A stretch of DNA of 64,000 bases from Paenarthrobacter nitroguajacolicus JCM 14115 (lineage in GTDB: Bacteria > Actinomycetota > Actinomycetes > Actinomycetales > Micrococcaceae), in assembly GCA_001313365.1 (NCBI GenBank), contig BBFS01000006.1:41814-105813 (forward strand). The letters are read 5' to 3'. A program made the translations under genes and the position numbers. Under the pieces are notes generated by a model. It did no database searches, was not told the DNA's origin, and was given only the letters and a program-made list of their open reading frames with translations. Shown here piece by piece: positions 1-10,846 of the stretch (positions are counted from its first letter, which is position 1; every line of letters begins with the position of its first letter).

Positions 1-862
1 CCAGGACCGAATGCAGCCCGAACAAATCGAGGCCCTGCGCAAGCTGCTGGGTGTTGACGATCGGCCATTTGGGAGCAATACATCGACTACATGCACAACA
101 TCTTCACCGGGCAAATGGGTGTTTCCATCTCCCGTTTCCCCACCCCCCCCGTCACCGAAGTCATCTCGTCCCAAATCGGCTGGACACTTCTGCTGGGCGG
201 TACCGCACTGGTGGTTGCCGCCGTCGTGGGTAACCTGCTGGGCATCCTGGCCGCCTGGCGCCGTGGCGGCGCGATCGACTCGGCGCTTCCGCCGGTGCTG
301 GTTTTCATCGGCTCGTTCCCGTACTTCTGGCTTGCCATGGGTGCGCTGTACCTGTTCGGTGTGGTGCTGGGTTGGTTCCCGATCCGACATGCGTTTACTG
401 ACGGTTTGGAGCCGGCGTTCACCTGGGAGTTCATCGGCGACGTCGGTGCCCACCTTGTGCTGCCCGCGCTGACGATCGTGCTGGTTTCCGTCGGAGGTTG
501 GATGCTGGGCATGCGAAACACCATGATTGCCACGAATTCCGAGGACTACATCACCATGGCCGAAGCAAAGGGACTCCGCCCCCGGCCGCATCATGCTCCG
601 CTACGCGGCACGCAATGCCATGCTCCCGTCGGTAACCAGCTTCGGCATGGGATTGGGGGGGTTCGTGGTGGGTGGTGCGCTGCTCACGGAGGTGGTGTTC
701 GCTTATCCCGGCGTCGGCTACCAGCTCCTCAATGCCGTCCAAGGCCTCGACTATCCGCTCATGCAGGGCCTGTTCCTGACCATCACCGCCGCTGTGCTGC
801 TTGCCAACTTCCTGGTGGACATCCTCTACGTCCGCCTCGACCCGCGCGTGCGCAGCAACTAG
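1..862 (+). CDS. ABC importer permease, Opp/Dpp (DppB) type, 5' partial
   Basis: This is an inner-membrane permease of the peptide/nickel/oligosaccharide-type ABC importers. Its 5' end lies before the window. The visible part reads through QIEALRKLLG and IDYMHNIFTGQMG, the usual region before the first conserved periplasmic loop, and then has five or so membrane segments. The coupling-loop region follows (EDYITMAEAKGLRPRR, then RNAMLPSVTSFG), and the C-terminus LLANFLVDILYVRLDPRVR is typical of DppB proteins. Frame breaks lie near 62 and near 585, where one extra C splits the coupling loop. It is followed after 10 bases by the partner permease. The downstream GH32 genes suggest that the cargo is a fructan oligosaccharide rather than a peptide, which is inference. 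Confidence 0.88.
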
Positions 863-872
863 AGGACTGATC

Positions 873-1810
873 ATGACAACCGCACTTCTGAAGCAGCCAA
901 CTCCAACACCGGCTGTCCGCAAACCCAACCGCAGCTTCGTCCATGGGCTCCTCAACAACAAGAAGGCCCTGACGGGCATGGCCGTGATGTTCATCTTCAT
1001 TGCCTTGGCCCTGCTGGCGCCGGTGCTGTTTCCCGGCGACCCGTCGAGGATTACCGCGATGGCTTCTTTGGAACCATCTGCCGAGCACTGGCTGGCACCA
1101 CCGCCAAGGGACAGGATGTGCTCGCACTGACCGTCCACGGCTCACGGAGTTCCCTCTTCGTGGGGGGGCTGACCGTCGGGGGGGTGGCGTCCACGTTCAT
1201 CGGCATCCTCGTGGGCCTCGCCTCGGCGTACTTCGGCAAGTTCATTGACGAAGCACTGTCCCTGGTTACCAACGTTTTCCTGCTCTTGCCCGGCCTGCCG
1301 CTGCTGGTCATCCTGGCCGCGTTCCTTCCGCCGGGCCTGGGCACGGTAATCCTGGTACTCGTCGTCACCGGATGGGCCGGCTCTGCCCGCGTCCTTCGGT
1401 CACAGGCGTTGTCCATCCGATCCAAGGACTTCGTGGCCGCGGCCGTGGTGTCCGGGGGGGAACGGGCGGGTCGGATCATGTTCCGCGAAATCCTGCCCAA
1501 CATGGCCTCGATTGTCATGGGCACCCTGCTTGCCTGCGTGATTTACGGAATCGGTGCCCAAGCGGGCCTGGAGTTCCTGGGCCTGGGCGATGTCAGCACG
1601 GTCTCCTGGGGGGGCAACAACCTCTTCTGGGCCGGCAACGAAGGCGCCCTGCTCACCGGTAGTTGGTGGGTCTTCGTCCCCTCAGGCGTGTGTATAGCGC
1701 TGGTCGCCTTCGCCCTTGCCCTCATCAACTATGCCGTGGATGAGGTCACCAACCCGCGGTTGCGAAAAATCAAGACTCCAAAAGACACCGAAAGGAGCGC
1801 CGCCAAATGA
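873..1810 (+). CDS. ABC importer permease, Opp/Dpp (DppC) type
   Basis: This is the second permease of the importer, about 312 residues. It has an N-terminal cytoplasmic stretch and a first membrane segment (GMAVMFIFIALALLAPVLF), then an HWLGTT-like motif that is broken near 1091 by a missing base. Further membrane segments follow, with the coupling-loop residues around EILPNMASIVMG. The C-terminus INYAVDEVTNPRLRK matches the DppC family ending. The ATG at 873 sits just after the previous stop, in agreement with translational coupling. The last codons overlap the next ATG (ATGA at 1807). Two Gly-Gly pairs in the second membrane segment come from runs of seven G and may be inflated. Confidence 0.88.
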
Positions 1811-2766
1811 CCATCTCCCAAGTTTCCTTCGGCTCCCACGAACCAGTCCTTGACATCAAGGACCTCACCGTCAAGTACATCGGCGACACCCGGTCCACCA
1901 CCGCCGTCGACCGCGTTTCCTTCAGCATTGGCACCGGTGAGGTGTTCGGCCTCGCGGGGGAGTCCGGCTGCGGGAAGTCCACTATTGCCAACTCAATCAT
2001 GAGGCTCCTGAAGGACCCCGCAAAGATTGCAGGCGGCAGCATCTCCTTCGGCGGCAAGGACGTCCTGGCATGAGCCTGAAGAGCTGCGGCGCTTCCGCTG
2101 GCAGGACGTGGCGATGGTCTTCCAGTCCGCCATGAACTCGCTTAATCCGGTACTGACCATAGGCGAACAGATCGTTGACATCTTCACCACTCACGCCGGC
2201 TACTCCCGTAAGGAATCTCTGAGGCGTGCCGGTGAACTGCTGGAACTCGTGAGGATCGATCCCGCACGGCTCAAGTCCTATCCGCACCAACTCTCGGGCG
2301 GCATGCGCCAGCGAGCCGTGATTGCCATGGCCGTGGCGCTCAAGCCGTCACTGCTGATCCTGGACGAGCCCACCACCGCCCTGGACGTAGTGGTGCAGCA
2401 GGAGATCATGGCACAAATCAAGGACCTCCAGCGTGAACTCGGCTTCTCCGTCCTCTTCATCACGCACGACATGTCCCTCATGGTGGAGCTCTCGCACCGC
2501 ATGGCCGTGATGTACGGCGGCCGGATCGTGGAGACCGCGAAAGCCCAGGACGTTTACGCCAATCCCCGCCACCCTTACACCCAGGCCTCATGGGCGCGTT
2601 TCCGCCGCTCACCGGTCCCCGCGTTCCGTTGACGGGACTGCCCGACGGCGTGAAGTTCCGGAACATCCCGGACCTCACCGAAGAAGCACCCGGCCATTTC
2701 GTAGCTCCGTTTGGTGCCGACACCCCGGCGGTTGATTCAACACACTTGGAAGGAGCTGCACGATGA
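1807..2766 (+). CDS. ABC importer ATPase, DppD type
   Basis: This is the first nucleotide-binding subunit of the oligosaccharide/peptide importer, about 319 residues. It shows Walker A (GESGCGKST, about residue 54), a Q-loop (VFQSAMNSLNP), the signature LSGGMRQR, Walker B LLILDEPTTALD and an H-loop FITHD. After a break near 2588 the frame continues through GAFPPLTGPRVPLTGLPDG, the C-terminal oligopeptide-transporter tail of this family, to a TGA at 2764. Another break lies near 2070. Start and stop both overlap their neighbours by ATGA, so this is one translationally coupled operon. Confidence 0.9.
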
Positions 2767-3866
2767 GCCACTCACTCATGAGCCCACCGGCCGTGGCCGG
2801 CACCGGCACCCCCCCGCCCTCGAGATCCGCGGCCTGGGGGAAGTCATTCCCCCCCATCGGCGGGCTGTTCTCGCGCGATTCGGTCCGTGCCCTGCACGGC
2901 GTGGACCTGAGCATTGGCCGCGGTGAAATCGTGGCGCTTGTGGGGGGAGTCCGGTTCCGGCAAGAGCACCTTGGCCCGCTGCGTCGCGAGGCTCGAAAAG
3001 CCGAGCACCGGCGCAATCCTGATTGACGCGTCGACATCCTCAAACGGGATCGTTTCCAAGCGTCGCGTGCATTTCGCTCGCAACTGCAGATGGTGTTCCA
3101 GGACCCCTTCGGTTCATTGAACCCCGCTCACAGGATGGACCATTTCCTGCGGCGCTCGTTGGCGATCCATGGCAAGAGCGGCGGTTCCGAGCAGGAGACC
3201 CAGCGTCGGCTTGCAGAACTCATGACCACTGTCGGTCTGCAGGCTGACATGCTGAACTCCTATCCGCATGAGCTTTCCGGCGGCCAGCGCCAACGCGTAG
3301 CCATAGCCCGGGCGCTCGCCGTTGAGCCGCAGGTCATCCTTGCCGACGAACCTACCTCGATGCTTGATGTTTCTGTCCGGATCGGCGTGCTGAACCTGAT
3401 GCGCAAGCTCCGCGACGAGCAGGGCATCTCCATGCTCTACATCACGCACGACCTCGCATCCGCCGTTACTTGGCGGACCGGACGGCAGTCATGTTCGCCG
3501 GTGAACTAGTCGAGGAGGGCGAGTCCCTGGACCTGCTGTCCAATCCTGCGCACCCATATACGCAACTGCTGCTTTCGGCTGTTCCGGACCCCCGCCCGGG
3601 CAGGCTCGTATGACCCCCCCGTCCGCAGGGCCGAATTGCGGCAGGCGGTCATGGCCTCAACGCACTGCGCGTTCGACGGCGATCCGAACCAGCCATGTTC
3701 GGCCGAAGAACCTGTGCGCCATCAAGTGGGTGACCCTGCGAACCGTCACTGGGTGCGCTGCCATCTGTACCGGCCGTGGGCCGCAGCCGGCGGCCATGCA
3801 TTGGCGAGCGAACCAATCCAATCCAGCGGCCCGGCGTCGAACGCTCAGGAAGTGGCTTCCGCATGA
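2763..3866 (+). CDS. ABC importer ATPase, DppF type
   Basis: This is the second nucleotide-binding subunit, about 367 residues once its frames are joined. It carries GESGSGKST (after a G-run break near 2945), FQDPFGSLNP, LSGGQRQRVAIARAL, VILADEPTSMLD and YITHDLASA. Breaks near 3030-3085, 3462 and 3615 divide it. Without the last repair the gene would stop at 3613. The next frame encodes CAFDGDPNQPCSAEEPVRH and HWVRCHLYRP, which is the Cys-containing C-terminal domain of oligopeptide-transporter ATPases, so I extend the gene to 3866. Its TGA overlaps the ATG of the GH32 gene, which ties transport to fructan hydrolysis. Confidence 0.88.
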
Positions 3867-5427
3867 CTGAACTAACCCACCCGCTCGCCACCGTTCCCCC
3901 CCAGGACGAGTTGCTGACCCGGGCTGAGGCCGACCCCCCCTCCGCCCGCGGTTCCATTTCGTGTCGCCGGCCGGCTGGCTCAACGATCCCAACGGCGTCA
4001 GCCAGTGGAACGGCACGTACCACCTCTTCTACCAGTACAACCCGGAGTGCTTTCCACCATCGCATCCAGTGGGGGCCACGCCACCAGCACCGACCTCGTG
4101 ACCTGGACTGACCTGCCCGTTGCCTTGGAACCGTCCGCGGGACCGGACGCTGATGGCTGCTGGTCGGGGGGGTATTGGTGAACGACGGCGGCACACCCAC
4201 CTTGGTGTACTCGGGACGGTTCGAGGGCAACGAGCTGCCCTGCGTCGCTGCAGGATCCCCCGGACCTGCAGAACTGGACCAAGGACCCCCGGGAATCCAG
4301 TGATCGCGGCGCCGCCGGCCGGAGTGGAGATCACCGCATACCGCGATCATTGCGTATGGCGCGAAGGCACCAAGTGGCGACAGCTGGTGGGGGGGTCGGG
4401 CATTCGTCATCGCGGCGGCACGGCCTTCCTGTACGAGTCTTCGGATCTAAGGTCCTGGGATTACATCGGTCCCTTGTGCATAGGCGATGCTTCGCAGGGC
4501 GATCCTGCGGACACTGACTGGACCGGGACCATGTGGGAATGCGTTGACCTGTTCCGCGCCGGGCAGGGTTCGTTGGGTTCTGCCCCTACTGACAACTCGC
4601 CTGATGTGCTGGTCTTTTCCGCGTGGGACGACGGCGTAACCCGCCATCCGCTGTACTGGACCGGCCGCTACGCCGGGGATGCCTTCGAGCCGGAGGCACT
4701 GCATCGTCTGGACTACGGAGGCCGCTTCTTCTATGCACCGCAGTCTTTCGAAGATGAGTCCGGCCGCCGTGTCATGTTCGGCTGGATGCAGGAAGGCCGG
4801 AGTGATGCGGCGATGGTGGAAGCCGGCTGGTCGGGCGTAATGAGCTCCCACGGGTCACCACCGTGGCCAACGATGGAACCTTGGAGTTTGCGCCGGTTCC
4901 CGAAATTGAGAAGCTGCGCAGAAACCACGTCACCGTCCCCGGCCAGGTGCTGGCAGGGGGGGCTGGAACGTCCCTTGAGACCGGTGCATCCGCAACCAGG
5001 TGGACCTGGAGCTGGACCTGCAGCTTGCGCCTGGTGCGGAGGTTCGGCTGGGAGTGCTGACGTCTCCGGACGGTGTCGAGGAGACCGTGATAGTGCTGAG
5101 TCGGGCCGCAGATGGCACCCCCCGTCGGCACTCTGCGCTTGGATCGTACCCGCAGCAGCCTCGACCCTGCCGTCGATGTGGAGGACAAGTCCGGCCCCCG
5201 TTCCCATGATGGACGGTCGGGTTCGCCTTCGCGTGGTGGTGGACCGGTCCGCCGTCGAGATTTTTGCCAACGGCAAGCCCCTCACGGCCCGTGTCTACCC
5301 GACCCTGGGCGGCGAGCGCGTGACATTGGCCGCTACCGAAGGTTCGGCGCGGCTCCTTACTTTCGATGCCTGGACCATGGCCGGGATTTTTGAAAGTACC
5401 CGGAGCCTCTTGCCGGAAGGAAAGTGA
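3863..5427 (+). CDS. Cytoplasmic GH32 beta-fructosidase (levanase/sucrase-like)
   Basis: This is a glycoside hydrolase family 32 enzyme that should hydrolyse imported fructose-containing oligosaccharides. It is about 520 residues and has no signal peptide. Visible family signatures are WLNDPNG at about residue 37 (the Asp is the nucleophile), YRDHCVW at about residue 160 (the RD motif, Asp as transition-state stabiliser) and WECVDLF at about residue 225 (Glu as acid/base). The C-terminal beta-sandwich ends with [12 protein letters not shown]. At least eight small frame breaks occur, for example near 3950, 4045, 4165, 4400, 4845, 4975, 5120 and 5205. It starts inside the stop of the ATPase gene, which supports uptake of short fructans followed by cleavage inside the cell. 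The exact linkage preference cannot be read from the sequence. Confidence 0.87.
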
Positions 5428-5432
5428 AACCC

Positions 5433-7000
5433 ATGGAGAAATCTTCAGCGGTCTCCCGCCGTGGACTGCTGACCGGCGCTGGGGGCGGTTGCGCTGGGCG
5501 GGTCCCTGGCGCTGTCCAGTCCCGCCGGCCCCGCCTCGGCGGTGGGTGGCCCTTCGAAAGGATCATCCCGGATGCGCCCGGTCTATCACTTCAGCGTGGC
5601 CGACAACTGGAAGAACGATCCCCAGCGACCCATCTACCTGGATGGCGAGTACCACTACTACTACTTGTACAACGCCGACTACATCAGTGGCGGTGGCGGC
5701 ACGTCATGGCGACGGGCCACCACTACCGATCACGTCGCGTTCCGGGACCGCGGTGTCGCCATCCCGAAGTTCAGCAACGGCAACGGTGACTGCTGGTCCG
5801 GATGCCTGGTGGTCGATGAGGAAAATACCGCAGGATACGGGGCCGGCGCGGTCATTGCCCTTGTCACCCAGGCGCCGGAGGGCCGGCAGGCACAGTACCT
5901 CTGGTACTCCACGGACAGGGGCCGCTCTTTCAAGCCGGGAGGCGAGGCCCCCCCGGTGCTGCCCAACCCGGGAGTGCAGGATTTCCGCGATCCCAAGGTC
6001 ATCTGGGACGAGGACCGTGGGCGGTGGTTCATGGTTAATGCAGAAGGGCAAAAGCTCGGGTTCTACACGTCACCGGACCTGCGGTCCTGGAAGCGTGTTG
6101 GCGAGTTCGTGCGCACTGACTTGGGTCTGCTCGAGTGTCCGGACATCTTTCGAATGACGGCCGACGACGGCACCTCGCATTGGGTTCTCGGCACCAGTGC
6201 GAACGGCAAGGGTCGCGGACTGCCCGCGACGTATGCGTACTGGACGGGAGCTTTTGACGGCAGTTCCTTCACACCGGACCATGACGAGCCGGAATGGCTC
6301 GATTATGGCTTCGACTTCTACGGTGCAGTGACCTACCCGCATCATGTTGTATCTGGTGCTGAGGACCCAACCCTCCGCCGGGCGATCGGTTGGGCAAATT
6401 TCTGGGACTACCCGCACAACACGCCGACCCTTGCCACTGACGGCTATAACGGCGATGACATGATCGTCCGCGATGTCCGGCTCAAGCGTGGAAACGGCAC
6501 CTACTACCTCGTCTCCGCGCCAACGTCTGCGCTGGGGGGACCACGTGAAGCGCACACATCTACTGGGTGATGTGTCGGTTGCTGGTACTCATGATCTGAA
6601 GGTTCGCTCAAGCGCCTATGATCTGAGTTGCGAGGTGGTGTGGGATCCGGCCTCGCCGCCGGCCAATCTCGGGCTGGAAGTATGCCGTGCACCAGGCGGG
6701 CGCAGGCATGTGGCCGCAGGTGCCTTCCTGTCAGGTCCGTTCACGTACGTCAACCGCCGCCCCACCATCAACCCCACAGCAGGCGAAACCCAAACACCAA
6801 TGGACCCCTCCGCCGGGCGCCTGACCATCCGCATCCTCGTGGATCGCACAAGCGTGGAGATGTTCATTGGGGGGGATGGCCGTGTGGTGCATTCGCACCG
6901 GGTCTTCCCGCTTGAAGGCGATGACGGTATCCGCCTCTACGCCCATGAAGGAGCGGCGACGTTCCAGGACCTGACCATCCGGGAGCTCAAGGTCGTTTGA
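5433..7000 (+). CDS. Tat-exported GH32 enzyme, levan fructotransferase-like
   Basis: This is an extracellular levan-acting GH32 enzyme. The N-terminus has a twin-arginine signal (SRRGLLTGAGG, then an Ala-rich hydrophobic stretch, broken near 5480). The catalytic half reads WKNDPQRPIYLDGEYHYYYL (nucleophile Asp), QDFRDPKV (RD motif, about residue 184) and LLECPDIF (acid/base Glu, about residue 234). The C-terminal sandwich ends in ILVDRTSVEMFIGG. NDPQRP in place of NDPNG, and the later AYWTGAFDG, are features I recall from Arthrobacter levan fructotransferase, which makes difructose dianhydride IV; a levanbiose-forming levanase is the alternative. A second break lies near 6535. The start could also be the GTG at 5424, inside the preceding stop. 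Confidence 0.83.
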
Positions 7001-7008
7001 CGTCAGAG

Positions 7009-7677
7009 CTAGCTGACGCGTCGGCCGCTGATTAGTCTCACGATGCAGTCTGCGGCTTCAATTGATTCTTCGTCATGGCTGACGCAGGCCACTGCTGCAC
7101 CGCGCGCTGCTTCTGCTGCGAGCATGGCCCTCGTGCGCTGCCGGCTTTCCAGATCCAGCCCCCCCGCCGCGGGCTCATCGAGTAGGAAGATCCGTGCACG
7201 GCGGGCTATGCCTTGGGCCAGTAGCGCACGCTGTCGTTGGCCTCCGGACAGTGCATTGAACGGCGATGAGGCGTGTTCCTTGAGCTGAACCCGGGCCAGG
7301 GCCTCAGAGACCCGCGCTTTTCGTTCCGCTGCTCCTATTTTGGGGGCGCGGTTTATCGGCGCCCGGCTTGATGAACCGCCCCCCCACGTGCATCGTCACC
7401 ACGTCCTGAACGGTGAGGGGGGAGAGCGTCGGGGGGTTGTCACCCGTTGGATTACCAAGCCACGTCGTCCTTGCGGTCCACCGTCCCGCGGGCGGCTTTA
7501 CGAACCCCCCCCGCAAGGATCTCGATGAGCGTCGATTTGCCTGCTCCATTGGGGGCCGGCAATGGCGGTCACTTTGCCCCCCCACTCGAGGTCCAGATCG
7601 ACGCCTACCAGTGCTGGAGCGTCACCAAAGCTGAAGTGAAGGTTGCGGGCGCGCAGGGCTGAATTGGAAGAGTTCAC
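7009..7677 (-). CDS. Zinc ABC transporter ATPase (AztA/ZnuC type), frameshifted
   Basis: This is the ATP-binding subunit of the zinc importer, transcribed away from the permease gene. Joined frames give LHFSFGDAPALVGVDLDLEW, a damaged Walker A (AIAGP...KST, with the indel near 7550), the signature region LSGGQRQRALLAQGIA, Walker B ARIFLLDEPAAGLD and the switch region VACVSHDEESIEAAD. The product is about 222 residues, normal for metal-type ATPases. Breaks lie near 7165, 7330-7390, 7500 and 7550, mostly at runs of G or C. The GTG at 7675-7677 fits the start of homology. The gene shares a Zur-like box with the divergent permease gene. Confidence 0.78.
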
Positions 7678-7695
7678 ACTCGATCCTAATCCTTT

Positions 7696-7712
7696 TTGAT
7701 AATGAATCTCAA
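7696..7712. promoter_or_regulatory. Zur-like zinc operator
   Basis: TTGATAATGAATCTCAA is an AT-rich imperfect dyad in otherwise GC-rich DNA. It lies midway between the divergent zinc ATPase and permease genes. It resembles the actinobacterial Zur consensus, roughly TGAAAATGATTTTCA. Zinc-replete repression of both arms is inferred from the resemblance and the context. Confidence 0.65.
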
Positions 7713-7731
7713 TATGCTTTACAGTGACTGA

Positions 7732-8623
7732 GTGCACTGGCTAATTGAACCGTTTACCGCAGACTTCTTCCTCCGGGCCCTCGTCGGTGGTGCCTTCGTC
7801 GCGATCATCTGCGGTGTCGTTGGCACCTGGGTCATCATCCGGGGGATGGCCTTCCTTGGCGAAGCCATCGGTCACGGGATGCTGCCAGGGGGTGGCCCTG
7901 GCAACAGTCGCCGGCGCCCCCCCGGCCATAGCGGGCGGCGCGGTGAGCGCCGTCGTCATGAGCGCGATGATCAGCCTTTTGCAGCGCCGCGGCCGCTTGT
8001 CGTATGACACCAGCATCGGCCTGCTCTTCGTTTCGATGCTGTCGCTCGGGGTCATTATTGTGTCCCACTCACGCTCTTTTGCCACGGACGCGACTGCCAT
8101 GCTGTTTGGTGACATCCTCGCCATGGACGATGGTGACCTGCTTGGGCTGTTGCTGGCGGCGACTGCCACAATCTCGATTGCGGTCATCCTCCACCGCAAT
8201 TTCGTGGCCGCAGCGTTCGATACGCGGATCGCCCAAACATTGGGACTCCGTCCGCATGTAGCCCAGCTGGCACTGGTGGGATTGGTAACCCTTGCCGTTG
8301 TGTCGTCCTATCAGGCCGTGGGGGGGTCGCTGCTGGTGGTGGGACTCCTGCTCGCGCCGGCAGTTGCGGCCAGCCCGTGGACACGCAGTATTCCGGCCCG
8401 CATGACCGTAGCAGTCGCCTTCGGGACAGTGGCCGTGGCCCTTGGTCTGCTGTGTTCCTGGTACGCCGGCACAGCTGCGGGCGCATCCATCGCCATGGCG
8501 GCCATTACTCTGGCCGCCTTATCCGGTATTGGTGGGCACCTATACGCAGGACGCAGCACGCGGGCGGTCAAAATTCCTGAGCCGGAACCGGCCCCTGACT
8601 TTGTATCCCTCACTGGAAAGTAA
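7732..8623 (+). CDS. aztB: Zinc ABC transporter permease (AztB/ZnuB type)
   Basis: This is the membrane channel of the zinc importer, about 296 residues with seven to nine hydrophobic segments. The opening FFLRALVGGAFVAIICGVVG and IIRGMAFLGEAIGHGMLPG are hallmarks of the ZnuB/MntC-type permease family. Later segments include SYDTSIGLLFVSMLSLGVII and VVSSYQAVGGSLLVVGLLLA. The GTG at 7732 is 20 bases past the Zur-like box. One frame break at a C-run lies near 7915. The stop is two bases before the next ATG, so it is probably co-transcribed with the AztD/AztC genes. Confidence 0.88.
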
Positions 8624-8625
8624 TC

Positions 8626-9882
8626 ATGTACCTCCCTACAAAACCGGTGGCACTAGCCACGCTGACGCTGCTCTTTCTTGCTGGGTGCGGCAATCCGTCC
8701 ACTGCGCAGGCGCCACAACCTGACGCGAGCGAATCGGCGTCGACCGGTGACGGGCACGGGACGATCACCGGAGTGGCCGAGGTCGCTGAACCTCAGCTTC
8801 ACCTTGTGGCCATCGACGCCGAAGGCGAAACCTCCATGCTGGACCTCCTGAACGGGACACAGTCCCGGTTGGGGAAGGTCCGGTCTCCAGCTGAGGTCAG
8901 CACCGACGGGCGTTACGTCTTTGCCGCCAGCAACACAGGTGTAGACATCGTGGACAGTGGCGCGTGGACCTGGGATCACGTGGATCACTTCCACTACTAC
9001 CGGGGCGCAGCGAGGAATATTGGCAGGGTTGACGGTGAAGGTACTGCCACCATTGCCACGGGGCTGCTGTCTACGGCCGGCACAACGGGGATGTTCTTCC
9101 CAAACTCCGGGGAGGCAGTACTTCTGGATAATCCGGAGCTCTCCGGCGGGACCATTACCGAGACCCTTCGCTTCAAGACTGAACCGCACGCAGGCTTGAT
9201 CGCTCCACTGGGTGAAGGGGGCAGTGGTCACCGAACCGACAATGCGGGGAATGCCGCCCGCCTGCGAGCCATTGACGTCGACGGTAAGGAACTGGCCGCC
9301 ACCGACTGCCCCCCCGCAGCGGCAGGAACTATCACCACCAGGGTGGGATTGGTGGTTGGCTGCTCCGATGGTGCGGTGATCGCAACGATGGAAGGGTCAA
9401 CGCCAGTATTCGAAAGGGTTCCCTACCCGGAGGCGTCGCTGCCCCCGGCCACCGAATTCGACGGACGCAAGAGCAGGCCCACGATTGCCGGCCTCAGCAC
9501 CGATTCCGGGGGGGTCTGGCTCCTGAACACCCGCCAGCGCACGTGGGAATGGCTGCCGACGAGTACCCCCCCCGTTGTCGCTGCCGCTACGGTCGACGAC
9601 GCCGACCACCACGTGGTGGTCATCGGCGCCGACGGCACGGTTCAGGTTTATGACGGATCATCCAAAGAACAGATTGCCAGCACGAAACCGCTGTTGGTCG
9701 GATCACTGGCTGATCCGGCCTTCGCCGGCAATATTCATCTCACAGTTGACGCCCAACGCGCCTACGTCAATGCGCCCGCCGAGGGTGTGATCCATGAAAT
9801 TGACTATGTCGATGACGCCCGGATTGCCCGGACCCTCGAGTTGCCTACGAAGCCGGTTCATTTCGTGGAGACCGGCCGATGA
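8626..9882 (+). CDS. AztD-like zinc chaperone lipoprotein, first paralogue
   Basis: This is an exported lipoprotein of about 418 residues with a lipobox (LLFLAGC, Cys at residue 24), an acidic and Ser-rich linker, then a repeated beta-strand pattern like the seven-bladed propeller of AztD. AztD delivers zinc to the binding protein AztC. It contains an HxH-type cluster (DHVDHFHYY, about residues 117-125), as expected for a zinc-binding flap. A Cys pair (TDCPP ... VVGCSDGAVI) matches the second paralogue in position, but the GIHGEG segment found there is replaced by PAAAGT. The reading frame is intact. It overlaps aztC by 4 bases (ATGA). The name rests on context and on resemblance to the second copy. 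Confidence 0.72.
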   Translation: MYLPTKPVALATLTLLFLAGCGNPSTAQAPQPDASESASTGDGHGTITGVAEVAEPQLHLVAIDAEGETSMLDLLNGTQSRLGKVRSPAEVSTDGRYVFAASNTGVDIVDSGAWTWDHVDHFHYYRGAARNIGRVDGEGTATIATGLLSTAGTTGMFFPNSGEAVLLDNPELSGGTITETLRFKTEPHAGLIAPLGEGGSGHRTDNAGNAARLRAIDVDGKELAATDCPPAAAGTITTRVGLVVGCSDGAVIATMEGSTPVFERVPYPEASLPPATEFDGRKSRPTIAGLSTDSGGVWLLNTRQRTWEWLPTSTPPVVAAATVDDADHHVVVIGADGTVQVYDGSSKEQIASTKPLLVGSLADPAFAGNIHLTVDAQRAYVNAPAEGVIHEIDYVDDARIARTLELPTKPVHFVETGR

Positions 9883-10799
9883 GGCGGGCGGCTCTACTTG
9901 CCCTCACCGCGGTGGCCGGGCTGGTTCTGTCAGGTTGCTCCCACCCCCCCGGGACTCCGGAGAAGCCGCAGGTAGTGGTGACAACCAACATCCTGGGTGA
10001 CATCACGAAAGAGGTCCTCGGCGACCAGGCTGAAGTAACTACCCTCATGCAGCCCAACGCTGATCCGCACTCGTTCGAAATATCGGCGCAACAGGCTGCC
10101 CTCATGGGCAGCGCAGACCTGGTGGTTTCCAATGGCCTTGGCCTGGAGGAAGGGCTGCAGCAACACCTGGACAGGGCCGCGAAAGCCGGTGCGCCGGTAT
10201 TGGCGGCAGGTGAGGTGATCGACGTCGTGCCTTACAGTTCCGGTGACGCCGAACGGGCACCTGACCCTCATTTCTGGACCGACCCGGCAGCAATGATCGA
10301 CGTCGTGGACGCTGTTGAAGGCGCCGCACGCGATATCGACGGAATCGACCCCACCAAGCTTGCTTCCAGCGCAGCGGCCTACCGGGACAAGCTCACTCAG
10401 CTGGACACAGAAATGACTGGCGCATTTGCTGCCATCCCCAAGGAGCGCAGGGCGTTGGTCACAAACCACCATGTTTTCGGCTACCTTGCCAAACGCTTCG
10501 ACTTCCAGGTTGTTGGTGCGGTCATCCCCCGGGGGGGGACTACCTTGGCGGCGCCGAGTGCAGCTGACCTGCGCCAACTCAGCGAGGCCATCCGTGGTGC
10601 CGGCGTCCCCCCCACCATTTTTGCGGACTCGTCCCAGCCGGACCGGCTGGTGCAAGTCCTCGCCAATGAAGCCGGCGTCCAGGTCCAGGTCGCGGAGCTT
10701 TTCACCGAATCCCTGACAGGACCCGACGGCGGGGCAGCAACCTACCTGGACATGATGCGCGCCAATACCGAGCGCATAGTCACCGGACTCAAACCCTGA
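9879..10799 (+). CDS. aztC: Zinc-binding lipoprotein of ABC importer (AztC/ZnuA type)
   Basis: This is a cluster A-I metal-binding protein of 306 residues with an intact frame. The signal ends in a lipobox (VLSGC, Cys at about residue 21). Probable zinc ligands are His64 (ADPHSFEIS), His131 (PDPHFWTDP), one of His197/His198 (TNHHVFGY) and an Asp near residue 251 (IFADSSQ), the usual three-His plus Asp set. There is no long His-rich loop, which fits AztC-like proteins that rely on AztD rather than ZnuA proteins with such a loop. It sits between two AztD-like genes and shares the zinc promoter. Confidence 0.9.
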   Translation: MRRAALLALTAVAGLVLSGCSHPPGTPEKPQVVVTTNILGDITKEVLGDQAEVTTLMQPNADPHSFEISAQQAALMGSADLVVSNGLGLEEGLQQHLDRAAKAGAPVLAAGEVIDVVPYSSGDAERAPDPHFWTDPAAMIDVVDAVEGAARDIDGIDPTKLASSAAAYRDKLTQLDTEMTGAFAAIPKERRALVTNHHVFGYLAKRFDFQVVGAVIPRGGTTLAAPSAADLRQLSEAIRGAGVPPTIFADSSQPDRLVQVLANEAGVQVQVAELFTESLTGPDGGAATYLDMMRANTERIVTGLKP

Positions 10800-10846
10800 T
10801 CACTTCACCAGCACCTGAACACCACAACAGAATGAGGAACCCATAC

